Shown here piece after piece: positions 1-6,041 of a DNA stretch of 6,916 bases. The translations under genes and the position numbers were made by a program. Numbering within the stretch: the first letter of the stretch is position 1; every line of letters begins with the position of its first letter. The DNA lies in NCBI GenBank assembly GCA_046732015.1, contig JBKPMF010000263.1:1-6916 (forward strand), given 5' to 3'. The DNA is from JAOUEA01 sp046732015. Its GTDB lineage: Bacteria > Actinomycetota > UBA4738 > HRBIN12. The notes below the pieces were generated by a model, which was not told the origin of the DNA, did not search any database, and saw only the letters and a list, made by a program, of their open reading frames with translations.

Positions 1-67
1 GATGGACGGCACCGAGTTCACCTGCCTGGGAGCGCAGGACTTCCCGGACTACGTCCCGGCGATCTGA
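1..67 (+). CDS. ABC transporter solute-binding protein, C-terminal end only
   Basis: This is the last 21 codons of a gene that begins before the window; the frame starts at base 2 and ends at TGA 65-67. The peptide MDGTEFTCLGAQDFPDYVPA plus a final Ile closely matches the C-terminus of the second binding-protein fragment at 427-495 (MDGTEFTCLGQPDFPDYVPA, then IG). That longer copy looks like the C-terminal half of a type I periplasmic binding protein of the branched-chain amino acid/amide family (Peripla_BP_6, LivK-like). Such proteins capture the substrate outside the membrane and deliver it to LivH/LivM. The coding assignment rests on the match to the second copy and on the livF-like start that follows 2 bases later. 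Whether the missing upstream part is intact cannot be seen. Confidence 0.75.
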   Translation, partial: MDGTEFTCLGAQDFPDYVPAI

Positions 68-150
68 GCGTGACCGACGAACGAGGAGGGGACGGGGCGG
101 CCGAGGTCACCGACGCCGGCCCTCCCCTGCTCGCCGTCGACGGGCTGACC
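1..150 (+). repeat. Diverged direct repeat, copy A (binding-protein end plus livF start)
   Basis: Bases 1-150 align without gaps to 426-575 at a constant offset of 425. By hand count there are 20 mismatches in 150 columns, about 87% identity. The repeat spans the binding-protein 3' end, the stop/start junction and the first 27 codons of livF. Similarity stops abruptly after base 150, where copy A runs into binding-protein coding sequence and copy B continues as livF. The left boundary lies outside the window. Confidence 0.9.
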
Positions 151-495
151 TTCTCCAACTCGGTGTGCACGGCGGAGGGCGACCCGAACGTCCAGCAGTT
201 CTACGACGACTACAACGCGGCCAACGGCAAGGACCCGAGCTCGTACGTGGCCGTGATCGGCTACGACGAGGTCAACATGGTGGCCGACGCGATCGAAGCG
301 GCGGGCAGCACCGAACCCGACGCCATCACCGCGCAGCTCGACACGATCGATGCCACCGGCATCTCGGGCCACGTCGTGATGGATCCGGAGACGCGCCGGG
401 CCAACAAGCCCGCGGCGCTGATCCAGATGGACGGGACCGAGTTCACCTGCCTGGGGCAGCCCGACTTCCCGGACTACGTGCCGGCCATCGGATAG
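70..495 (+). pseudogene. Chimeric ORF: livF start fused in frame to C-terminal half of a solute-binding protein
   Basis: This 141-aa open frame begins with GTG at 70. Residues 1-27 (VTDERGGDGAAEVTDAGPPL, then LAVDGLT) parallel the N-terminus of the intact LivF starting at 495. From base 151 (residue 28) the protein switches to the C-terminal half of a Peripla_BP_6-type binding protein (FSNSVCTAEGDPNVQQFYDD onward), ending PDFPDYVPAIG with TAG 493-495. The LivF part stops before Walker A, so it cannot be an ATPase. The binding-protein part lacks its signal peptide and N-terminal lobe, so it should be neither exported nor able to form a binding cleft. The likely origin is a deletion or unequal recombination between two diverged binding-protein/livF cassettes. 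An assembly join is the main alternative. The frame remains open and its 3' end overlaps livF by one base, so translation may still matter for coupling to livF. Confidence 0.72.
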
Positions 496-575
496 TGACC
501 GACGATCGAGGAGGGGACGGGTCGGCCGAGACCACTGACAACGGCCCTCCCCTGCTCGCCGTCGACGCACTGACC
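426..575 (+). repeat. Diverged direct repeat, copy B (binding-protein end plus livF start)
   Basis: This is the partner of bases 1-150. It contains the last codons of the second binding-protein fragment, the overlapping stop/start TAGTG (493-497) and the first 27 codons of the intact livF. In the binding-protein part most differences are at third codon positions, apart from one two-codon change. This suggests both sequences evolved as functional coding DNA before the rearrangement. Confidence 0.9.
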
Positions 576-1265
576 GTGGCGTACGGCGCGGTCGAGGCGA
601 TCCGCGACGTGTCCCTCACGGTGGCGCCCGGCGAGATCGTCGCGGCGCTCGGGCCCAACGGCGCGGGCAAGACGACGCTGTTGCGCACGCTCGCCGGCGC
701 GCTCAAACCGCAGCACGGCTCGGTGACCTTCGACGGCGATCCACTCACGGGCCTGTCGCCGGAGACGGTGGTACGCCGCGGCGTGGCGCTCGTCCCGGAG
801 GGTCGGCACGTGTTCGGCAACCTCACCGTGGCGGAGAACCTCACGATCGGCGGCATCGCTCGAAAGGATCGCGACGGCCTGCGCGCCGACACCGAGCGGT
901 GGCTCGCTCGCTTCCCCATCCTGGGCGAACGCGCGAACCAGACGGCCGGCACGCTCTCGGGCGGCGAGCAGCAGCAGCTCGCGATCGCGCGCGCGTTGAT
1001 GTCCCGCCCGCGCATGCTGCTGCTCGACGAGCCATCCCTGGGCCTGGCGCCGATCTTCGTGGACCGTATCTTCGAGCTGATCCAGGAACTGCGCGACGAG
1101 GGCGTCACCGTGTTGCTGGTCGAGCAGAACGTGCACCGCGCGCTCGAGATCGCCGACCGCGCCTACGTGTTGTCGGTGGGCGCGGTGGTGGCATCCGGGC
1201 CGACCGACCGCCTGGCGGAGGGCGAACTGGAGCGCTCCTACCTCGGCATCAGCCAGACCGGATGA
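495..1265 (+). CDS. livF: Branched-chain amino acid/amide ABC transporter ATP-binding protein LivF
   Basis: This 256-aa cytoplasmic ATPase pairs with LivG to power HAAT-family amino acid import. It has Walker A GPNGAGKTT (53-61), the LivF-type Q-loop region PEGRHVFGNLTVAENL (about 101-116), signature LSGGEQQQLAIARAL (154-168) and Walker B MLLLDEP (174-180, catalytic Glu179). The switch region reads LLVEQN (207-212), with Gln/Asn where LivG has His, as is usual for LivF. The C-terminal SYLG (248-251) is also typical. GTG 495 is chosen because it overlaps the upstream stop by one base and the related livF start at 70 has the same layout. No good Shine-Dalgarno precedes it, so translation is probably coupled. 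A strong GAGGAGGGG (509-517) lies inside the coding region with no suitable start after it. The first 20 or so residues are a polar extension before the ABC fold. livH follows after 16 bases. Confidence 0.95.
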   Translation: MTDDRGGDGSAETTDNGPPLLAVDALTVAYGAVEAIRDVSLTVAPGEIVAALGPNGAGKTTLLRTLAGALKPQHGSVTFDGDPLTGLSPETVVRRGVALVPEGRHVFGNLTVAENLTIGGIARKDRDGLRADTERWLARFPILGERANQTAGTLSGGEQQQLAIARALMSRPRMLLLDEPSLGLAPIFVDRIFELIQELRDEGVTVLLVEQNVHRALEIADRAYVLSVGAVVASGPTDRLAEGELERSYLGISQTG

Positions 1266-1270
1266 AGGAT

Positions 1271-1276
1271 GAGGTG
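1271..1276 (+). promoter_or_regulatory. Ribosome-binding site of livH
   Basis: GAGGTG lies 5 bases before the GTG start at 1282, within the 16-base gap after livF. It supports GTG 1282 as the start and indicates livH is translated independently within the same transcript. Confidence 0.6.
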
Positions 1277-1281
1277 ACGGC

Positions 1282-2172
1282 GTGAGCCCATCGGAGTTCG
1301 TCCAGCAGTTGGTGAACGCGCTGTCGCTGGGCAGCATCTACGCCCTGCTGGCGCTCGGGTTGTCCATGGTCTACGGCGTGCTCGGCATGCTGAACTTCGC
1401 CTACGGCGAACTCGTCACGATCACCGGCTACTCGATGCTCGCCGCCACCTACGCCGGTGCGCCGTTCATCGTGGTGGCGCTGGTCGGGGTGATCGCCGCG
1501 GGGATCTCGTCGGTCCTGATGGAACTGATCGCCTTCCGCCCGCTCCGGAACGCGAGCTTCGTCTCGCTGTTGTTCACCTCGTTCGCCGTCGCGCAGTTGA
1601 TCCAGGGCGCGTTCCGCCAGACCGTGTCGGTGCGCTCCAAAGGCATCCCGGTGCCCGCCTTCTTCGACGAGGCGGTGAAGATCGGCCCGGTGCGCATCAG
1701 CGTGCTGAGCATCATCACGGCGGGGATCGGCGCGATCTCGCTGATCGCCCTCACCCAGTTCATGCGCCGGTCCCGGTCGGGCCTGGCGATGCGGGCGGCA
1801 TCGAACGACTTCACTACGGCCAGGTTGATGGGCGTGCGCGCCAACCGCGTGATCTCGCTGGCGTTCCTGATCTCGGGGCTCCTGGCCGGCATCGCCGGCG
1901 TCCTGTGGATCGCCCGGACCACCTCGGTGAACCCCACCACCGGGTTCGTGCCGGTGATCCAGGCGTTCATCGCGTCGGTGATCGGCGGGCTCGGCAACCT
2001 CCGCGGGGCGGTGCTGGGTGGCTTCTTCCTGGGCACGCTGGAGGTGTTCCTCCAGGCGCTGTTGCCGGGCTCGTTGTTGCCGTACGCGCAGGCGGCGGCC
2101 CTGTTGATCGTGGTGGCGATCCTGTACGTGCGGCCCCAGGGGCTGTTCGGCCAGCGCGCCGAGGTGGTGTGA
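1282..2172 (+). CDS. livH: Branched-chain amino acid/amide ABC transporter permease LivH
   Basis: This 296-aa integral membrane protein is one of the two permease subunits of the HAAT importer. It has the usual family length and multiple hydrophobic segments. Family hallmarks visible are LSMVYGVLGMLNFAYGELVT (27-46), the cytoplasmic coupling-loop region GLAMRAASNDFTTARLMGVR (167-186), FIASVIGGLGNLRGAVLGGF (229-248) and the C-terminal RPQGLFG (284-290). The coupling loop is expected to dock on LivF or the LivG domain. The GTG start at 1282 has GAGGTG at good spacing, and the protein begins with a short polar segment before the first membrane helix, as in relatives. It lies 16 bases after livF and 2 bases before the livM-livG start. 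The order ATPase then permeases differs from the E. coli livKHMGF order. Substrate (Leu/Ile/Val, urea, short amides or other) cannot be read from the permease. Confidence 0.96.
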   Translation: MSPSEFVQQLVNALSLGSIYALLALGLSMVYGVLGMLNFAYGELVTITGYSMLAATYAGAPFIVVALVGVIAAGISSVLMELIAFRPLRNASFVSLLFTSFAVAQLIQGAFRQTVSVRSKGIPVPAFFDEAVKIGPVRISVLSIITAGIGAISLIALTQFMRRSRSGLAMRAASNDFTTARLMGVRANRVISLAFLISGLLAGIAGVLWIARTTSVNPTTGFVPVIQAFIASVIGGLGNLRGAVLGGFFLGTLEVFLQALLPGSLLPYAQAAALLIVVAILYVRPQGLFGQRAEVV

Positions 2173-2174
2173 GC

Positions 2175-4022
2175 GTGATCCCGGGAACCCGACTCCGCCC
2201 CGCCCTCTGGGGATGGGCGTTGATCTCGGCGCTCCTGGCCGGCGGCATGCTCCTGGTTCAGTCGTTCGGTTCCACCTCGTCGAGCCGCACCTACGTGATG
2301 TTCCTGGTGAACGTGATGCTCGTGGTGTCGCTGCAGACGTTCATCGGCAACAGCGGCATCGTCTCGTTCGGCCACGTCGCGTTCATGGGGATCGGCGCCT
2401 ACACGACGGCGCTCGTCACGATCCTGAGCTCGGTGAAGGCAGCGCAGCTGCCAGAGCTGCCGTCGTTCGTCGCGAACGCGAACTTCGGCCTGCCGGCCGC
2501 GGTCGTGGTGTCGGCCCTCGCCGCGTTCGTCGTGGCTGCGATCTTCGGCGGCGCGATCATCCGCATGACCGAATCGACGATGGCCATGGCCACGCTGGCC
2601 CTGCTGGTCGTGGTGCACACCTTCTTCCAGAACGCCACGACGTACACGAGGGGCGCCCTGGGCCTGGCCGGCATCCCGGTGCGCACCACGATCGGGGTCG
2701 CCACGGTGGGCGCGATCGCCTTCGTGCTCCTGAGCCGTCTCTACAAGGAGTCGGGGCCCGGCCTGCGGTTGCGGGCCACCCGCGAGGATCCCTTGTCGGC
2801 CGCCTCGGTGGGCACGAACGTGGTGCGCACCAGGTACGGCGTGTGGCTCCTCAGCGCCGCGATGATGGGCGCCGCCGGCTCGCTGTGGGCCCAGAGCGTG
2901 ATCGCGTTCAACGCGAACCAGTTCTACTTCGCGATCACCTTCGCCCTGCTGGCGATGCTGGTGATCGGCGGACGGACATCACTAACCGGTGCCGTCGCGG
3001 GCGCGGCGATCATCACGTTCCTCACCGATACGCTCGCCCGGGTGGAGCAGGGCGTGGCGATCGGTCCGTGGGAGCTGCCGAAGATCACCGGCACGGTGCA
3101 GTTCGTGATCGCCTTCCTGATCATCATCACGCTGATCCTGCGGCCGGAGGGCATCTTCGACCGGTGGGAGATCGACGACCTGGTGGGCCGGTTCCTCCCC
3201 GCGGCCAGGCGAGCCCGGCGGGACCGCGACGCCACCGCGGAGCCGGAGGCGCCCGGAACGCTCGGGGACGTGGGAGGCGCGGTCGAGCCCATCGATGCCT
3301 CGGCAGCGCTGGTGCTCCAGGGCGACCAGGTCGCGAAACACTTCGAGGGCGTGACGGCGCTCGCCGGGGTGGACATCGAGGTACGAGACGGCGAGATCCT
3401 CGGGTTGATCGGGCCCAACGGATCGGGCAAGACCACGCTGCTCAACGTGATCTCGGGTGTCTACGTCCCCACCGAAGGCCACGTGATCTTCGACGGGCAG
3501 GAGATCGGTGGGCGCAAGCCGCACCAGGTCGCCGCGCTGGGACTCTCGCGTACGTTCCAGAACATCCGCCTGTTCGCCCAGCTCACCGTCCGAGAGAACG
3601 TCGAGGCGGCCACCCGGCCGGGAACGGCCGAGAGCGCGGTCGACGAGATGCTCGCGTGGTTCGGCCTCACCGGGGTGCAGCGCGAGAAGGCCGTCAACCT
3701 GCCCTACGGGATGCAGCGCCGGCTGGAGATCGCCCGGGCCGTGGTGCGCCGCCCCTCCCTTATCCTGCTGGACGAACCGGCGGCGGGCATGAACGAGACC
3801 GAGTCCGACGAACTGCTCGAGAACATCCGGCGGATCCGCTCCACGCTCGGGTGCTCGGTCGTCGTCGTGGATCACGACCTGCGGTTGATCATGAAGCTCT
3901 GCGACCGGATCCAGGTGCTCGACCAGGGCCGGACGATCGCGATGGGAGCGCCGCGCCAGATCGCCGAGGACCCCGCGGTGATCGCCGCCTACCTCGGAGG
4001 GCCTTCCACGAAGAGCGCCTAG
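2175..4022 (+). CDS. livM-livG: Fused ABC transporter permease and ATP-binding protein (LivM-LivG)
   Basis: This single 615-aa frame joins both functions. Residues 1 to about 332 are a LivM permease: NSGIVSFGHVAFMGIGAYTT (59-78), coupling loop LRATREDPLSAASVGTNVVR (199-218), FALLAMLVIGGRTSLTG (256-272) and terminal RPEGIFDR (323-330). A charged linker follows (about 333-378, rich in Arg, then Glu/Pro/Gly). Residues 379-615 are a LivG ATPase: Walker A GPNGSGKTT (413-421), Q-loop SRTFQNIRLF, signature LPYGMQRRLEIARAV (509 on), Walker B LILLDEP (529-535, Glu534), switch His567 in VDHDL and terminal VIAAYLG. The helical subdomain between ENV and the signature looks shorter than in many LivG proteins. 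GTG 2175 is preferred because GAGGTGG (2161-2167) sits 7 bases upstream; GTG 2169, overlapping the livH stop, is the alternative. The gene ends in a palindrome shared with the convergent MFS gene. Such fusions are known in this family, so this is not a frameshift artefact. Confidence 0.96.
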   Translation: MIPGTRLRPALWGWALISALLAGGMLLVQSFGSTSSSRTYVMFLVNVMLVVSLQTFIGNSGIVSFGHVAFMGIGAYTTALVTILSSVKAAQLPELPSFVANANFGLPAAVVVSALAAFVVAAIFGGAIIRMTESTMAMATLALLVVVHTFFQNATTYTRGALGLAGIPVRTTIGVATVGAIAFVLLSRLYKESGPGLRLRATREDPLSAASVGTNVVRTRYGVWLLSAAMMGAAGSLWAQSVIAFNANQFYFAITFALLAMLVIGGRTSLTGAVAGAAIITFLTDTLARVEQGVAIGPWELPKITGTVQFVIAFLIIITLILRPEGIFDRWEIDDLVGRFLPAARRARRDRDATAEPEAPGTLGDVGGAVEPIDASAALVLQGDQVAKHFEGVTALAGVDIEVRDGEILGLIGPNGSGKTTLLNVISGVYVPTEGHVIFDGQEIGGRKPHQVAALGLSRTFQNIRLFAQLTVRENVEAATRPGTAESAVDEMLAWFGLTGVQREKAVNLPYGMQRRLEIARAVVRRPSLILLDEPAAGMNETESDELLENIRRIRSTLGCSVVVVDHDLRLIMKLCDRIQVLDQGRTIAMGAPRQIAEDPAVIAAYLGGPSTKSA

Positions 4023-4028
4023 GCGCTC
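4013..4028. terminator. 16-bp perfect palindrome holding both convergent stop codons
   Basis: GAGCGCCTAGGCGCTC is its own reverse complement. It can fold on either strand as a 6-bp stem with loop CTAG. Within that loop, 4020-4022 is the TAG of livM-livG and 4019-4021 read on the minus strand is the TAG of the MFS gene. No T-tract follows on either side, so it is not a classical intrinsic terminator. A bidirectional transcript-end hairpin is an inference from its position. Confidence 0.5.
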
Positions 4029-5692
4029 GGCGCATCCCGCCGCGCCAGGCCACGAAGGCGCTCGGCACTGATCGCGTGCGCCGCACGTTCGGCCTGCGGC
4101 TGACCGGTCACGATGGCCAGGAACTCCTCCTGATCGAGGGCCCACACCGCGCCGTCCACCACAGCGCGCACCGTCGCCGTGCGGGGCACATCGTGCAGCA
4201 GCGCGATCTCGCCGAAGAAGTCGCCCTCGCCCAGGCGGCGGATCGGCGTGCCGTCCACGATCACGTCGAAGGCACCGGCGTCGATCACGTAGAAGCGGTC
4301 GCCGGTCTCGCCCTGGACCACCACGTCGACCCCCGTCGGCGTGACGATGCGGGTGAGCTGGCGGGCTACACGCTCCAGTTCGGTGCGCGGCAGCGGGGCG
4401 AACATCGACAGTCCTCGCACCAGGGTGAAGGGCCGTTCCGGTATCACCGCGGCGCGGTCGATGCGGCGCAGGCCGGGGATCGTCGGCACCGTGAGCACGA
4501 CCAGGCCACCACCGACGATCGCGAGCGCCGTCGGGATGCTGAACGTCCGGGTGAGGACACCGGCGATGCCCGAACCCACCCCGACCCCAGCCATCCACAA
4601 CGCTTCGATCACCCCGAACACCCGCGTGAGGATCGCGTCATCGACCACCCGCTGCAGCAGCGTCCGTCCCACGACGTCGAGCACGGTGAGCGCCCCGCCC
4701 GCCCCCAGGGTGGCCACCACGACCAGCGCGACCCCCCTGGTCGAGCCCGCGAGGACGAAGCCGACCGCCAGGGCGATCGTGGCTCCCACGATCGCCGGCC
4801 ACAGCGCACGCCGCCCCACCAGCGCGACCGACCCTGCCGCACCGGCCAGTGCGCCGAGCCCGGCCGCGGTCTGCAGCGCCCCCACGCCGGAGTCGCCCCA
4901 ACCCAAGACGTCGATCGCCACCGACACCAGGAGCACGTCGAAGGCGCCCCACGCCACCGTCATCAACGCCGCCAGGCCGACCAGCAGGCGAGGTCCCGGC
5001 GAACGCGCGATGACACCGAAGGCGTGCCCGGCTTCGATCACCAAGCCCCATGGGCGCAGGAGTCCCCACGATGCCGACGTGGTGTGCGACCCGAGCGCCA
5101 GCACCGCGAGCGCGCCGAACGCCAGCATCACGGCGGCTGCTCCGTACACCATGCCCACCGTGCCGACGGCCAGCAGGAGCGTGACCGACAGGGTCCCGAG
5201 CGTGCTGCCGAGGCCGTCGCCCAGCGAGGAGACCGAGTTCGCGGCGGTGACCTCGTCGGGCGTCTGGGCCAACGTGGGCATGAGCGAGTGGTGCGCGGGA
5301 CGAGAGGTCGTCATCGTCACCATGGCCACCACGGCGCCCGCGTACACGACCGCGTCGGGGGCGTCGAGGGCGATCGCCACGGCGGTGAGGCCGGTCGCGA
5401 TGGCCTGCGCGAGGTAGCCGAAACCGAGGACGCGCTCGCGGCGGTACCGATCGCCGAGGGCCGCGCCGATGGGCGCCAGCACCCCCGCCGGCAGCAACAA
5501 CAGGAGCCCCACGAGGCCGGTCGCCGAGGCACCGCCGCGCTCGTAGGCGAAGACCAGGATGGCGAACCAGGTCGCCGCCTCGGCGCCACTGAAGATCAGG
5601 AACGCGATCGTGGTCCGGCGGAGCGCCCGGTTGCCGGCCACGCCCCGCAGGGCGACCAGGGGCGGGCCGAACCGAACCCAGACCCAGTTCAC
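4019..5692 (-). CDS. MFS transporter with C-terminal cyclic-nucleotide-binding domain
   Basis: This 557-aa membrane protein has two parts. Residues about 25-405 form an MFS fold of roughly twelve hydrophobic segments, with motif A-like GDRYRRERVL (80-89) and the loop SRPAHHSLMPTLAQTPDEVT (130-149). That loop resembles EntS/DHA3-type (MFS_3) exporters. Residues about 429-530 form a cytoplasmic cyclic-nucleotide-binding domain (cNMP/CAP_ED), with GDRFYVIDAGAFDVIVDG (464-481) and phosphate-binding cassette FGEIALLHDVPRTATV (493-508). The key Glu495 and Arg504 are present, so ligand binding is plausible. Substrate and direction are unknown; efflux is the family-based guess, with a nucleotide or other ligand possibly gating it. 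GTG 5690-5692 is the first start after an in-frame TAG (5708-5710), with a weak GAGG about 9 bases upstream; GTG at codon 18 is an alternative. It lies 76 bases downstream of the lysine-rich gene on the same strand and overlaps livM-livG tail to tail by 4 bases. Confidence 0.93.
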   Translation of the reverse strand: MNWVWVRFGPPLVALRGVAGNRALRRTTIAFLIFSGAEAATWFAILVFAYERGGASATGLVGLLLLLPAGVLAPIGAALGDRYRRERVLGFGYLAQAIATGLTAVAIALDAPDAVVYAGAVVAMVTMTTSRPAHHSLMPTLAQTPDEVTAANSVSSLGDGLGSTLGTLSVTLLLAVGTVGMVYGAAAVMLAFGALAVLALGSHTTSASWGLLRPWGLVIEAGHAFGVIARSPGPRLLVGLAALMTVAWGAFDVLLVSVAIDVLGWGDSGVGALQTAAGLGALAGAAGSVALVGRRALWPAIVGATIALAVGFVLAGSTRGVALVVVATLGAGGALTVLDVVGRTLLQRVVDDAILTRVFGVIEALWMAGVGVGSGIAGVLTRTFSIPTALAIVGGGLVVLTVPTIPGLRRIDRAAVIPERPFTLVRGLSMFAPLPRTELERVARQLTRIVTPTGVDVVVQGETGDRFYVIDAGAFDVIVDGTPIRRLGEGDFFGEIALLHDVPRTATVRAVVDGAVWALDQEEFLAIVTGQPQAERAAHAISAERLRGLARRDAPSA

Positions 5693-5768
5693 GAGCGGAT
5701 GCCTCGGCTAGTCGCGGATCCGCCCCGCGAGCCTGCCGGCGACGAACGCGATCGACACGAGTGCCGCG

Positions 5769-5903
5769 CTACTTGTTGAGGTTCCAGTCCGAGGAACCGG
5801 AGCTGCTGCTGCCCTTCGCCTTCTTGGCGGCGCGCTTCTCCTTCAAGCTCTTGCTGGCCGCGGTCTTGGAACCCTTGCCGCCGCCTTTGTCCTTGCTGGC
5901 CAT
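5769..5903 (-). CDS. Small lysine-rich basic protein, 44 aa
   Basis: The peptide has three parts: MASKDKGGGKGSKTAASK (1-18), a probable short helix SLKEKRAAKKAKG (19-31) and a Ser/Gly stretch ending SSDWNLNK (37-44). The start ATG (5901-5903, minus strand) has an excellent Shine-Dalgarno, AGGAAGGGG, ending 5 bases upstream, so the short frame is preferred over a longer GC-rich extension. Tiny Lys/Ala/Gly-rich proteins beginning in a similar way are, from memory, common in Actinomycetota and are annotated hypothetical; I know no assigned function. There is no membrane segment or signal peptide. The high positive charge would suit binding to nucleic acid or another polyanion, but this is only inference. 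It could be co-transcribed with the MFS gene 76 bases downstream. Confidence 0.78.
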   Translation of the reverse strand: MASKDKGGGKGSKTAASKSLKEKRAAKKAKGSSSSGSSDWNLNK

Positions 5904-5908
5904 GACTG

Positions 5909-5917
5909 CCCCTTCCT
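5909..5917 (-). promoter_or_regulatory. Strong ribosome-binding site of the lysine-rich gene
   Basis: On the minus strand AGGAAGGGG is followed by CAGTC and then ATG. This decides the start of the 44-aa protein over upstream in-frame alternatives and suggests efficient translation. Confidence 0.75.
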
Positions 5918-6041
5918 GGGCGAGATGTCCTCTCACCATGACACACGAGGCCGTTCGAGGCTCGGGTTTCGAGACCTTCGCCGAGCGAACCCCTCCGGTC
6001 GGCCGATGCGCACGCACGCCGTTGCGGCGCACACTGCCTCC
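5918..6041. promoter_or_regulatory. Divergent intergenic region between two small genes
   Basis: This spacer separates the minus-strand lysine-rich gene from the plus-strand 71-aa gene, so it should hold promoters firing both ways. I could not identify a convincing -35/-10 pair in either direction. CACACT at 6029-6034, 7 bases before ATG 6042, is a weak -10 candidate for a leaderless plus-strand transcript. TTCGAG occurs twice (5953-5958 and 5968-5973) but is too short to call an operator. Confidence 0.35.

Noticed and set aside
165..494. Upstream extension of the livF reading frame from base 165
   Set aside because: In this frame the translation is an Arg/Gly/His-rich shadow of the binding-protein fragment read in another frame. 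LivF similarity begins only at GTG 495, matching the equivalent start at 70.
3300..3320. A separate livG start inside the linker
   Set aside because: In-frame GTG codons exist near 3270 and 3312, but none has a convincing ribosome-binding site and the frame is continuous with LivM, so a fusion is preferred.
2982..4598. A 538-aa minus-strand frame opposite livM-livG
   Set aside because: Its composition is typical of an antisense shadow in GC-rich DNA, and both strands under it are explained by livM-livG and the MFS gene with clear motifs.
2213..5779. A 1188-aa open frame on the + strand
   Set aside because: It crosses livM-livG and the antisense of the MFS gene with an Arg/Gly/Asp-rich composition and no domains. 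It is a high-GC shadow frame.
6007..6031. Inverted repeats TGCGC/GCGCA and CGCCG/CGGCG before the 71-aa gene
   Set aside because: They are short and made only of common GC-rich words, so they are expected by chance at this base composition.
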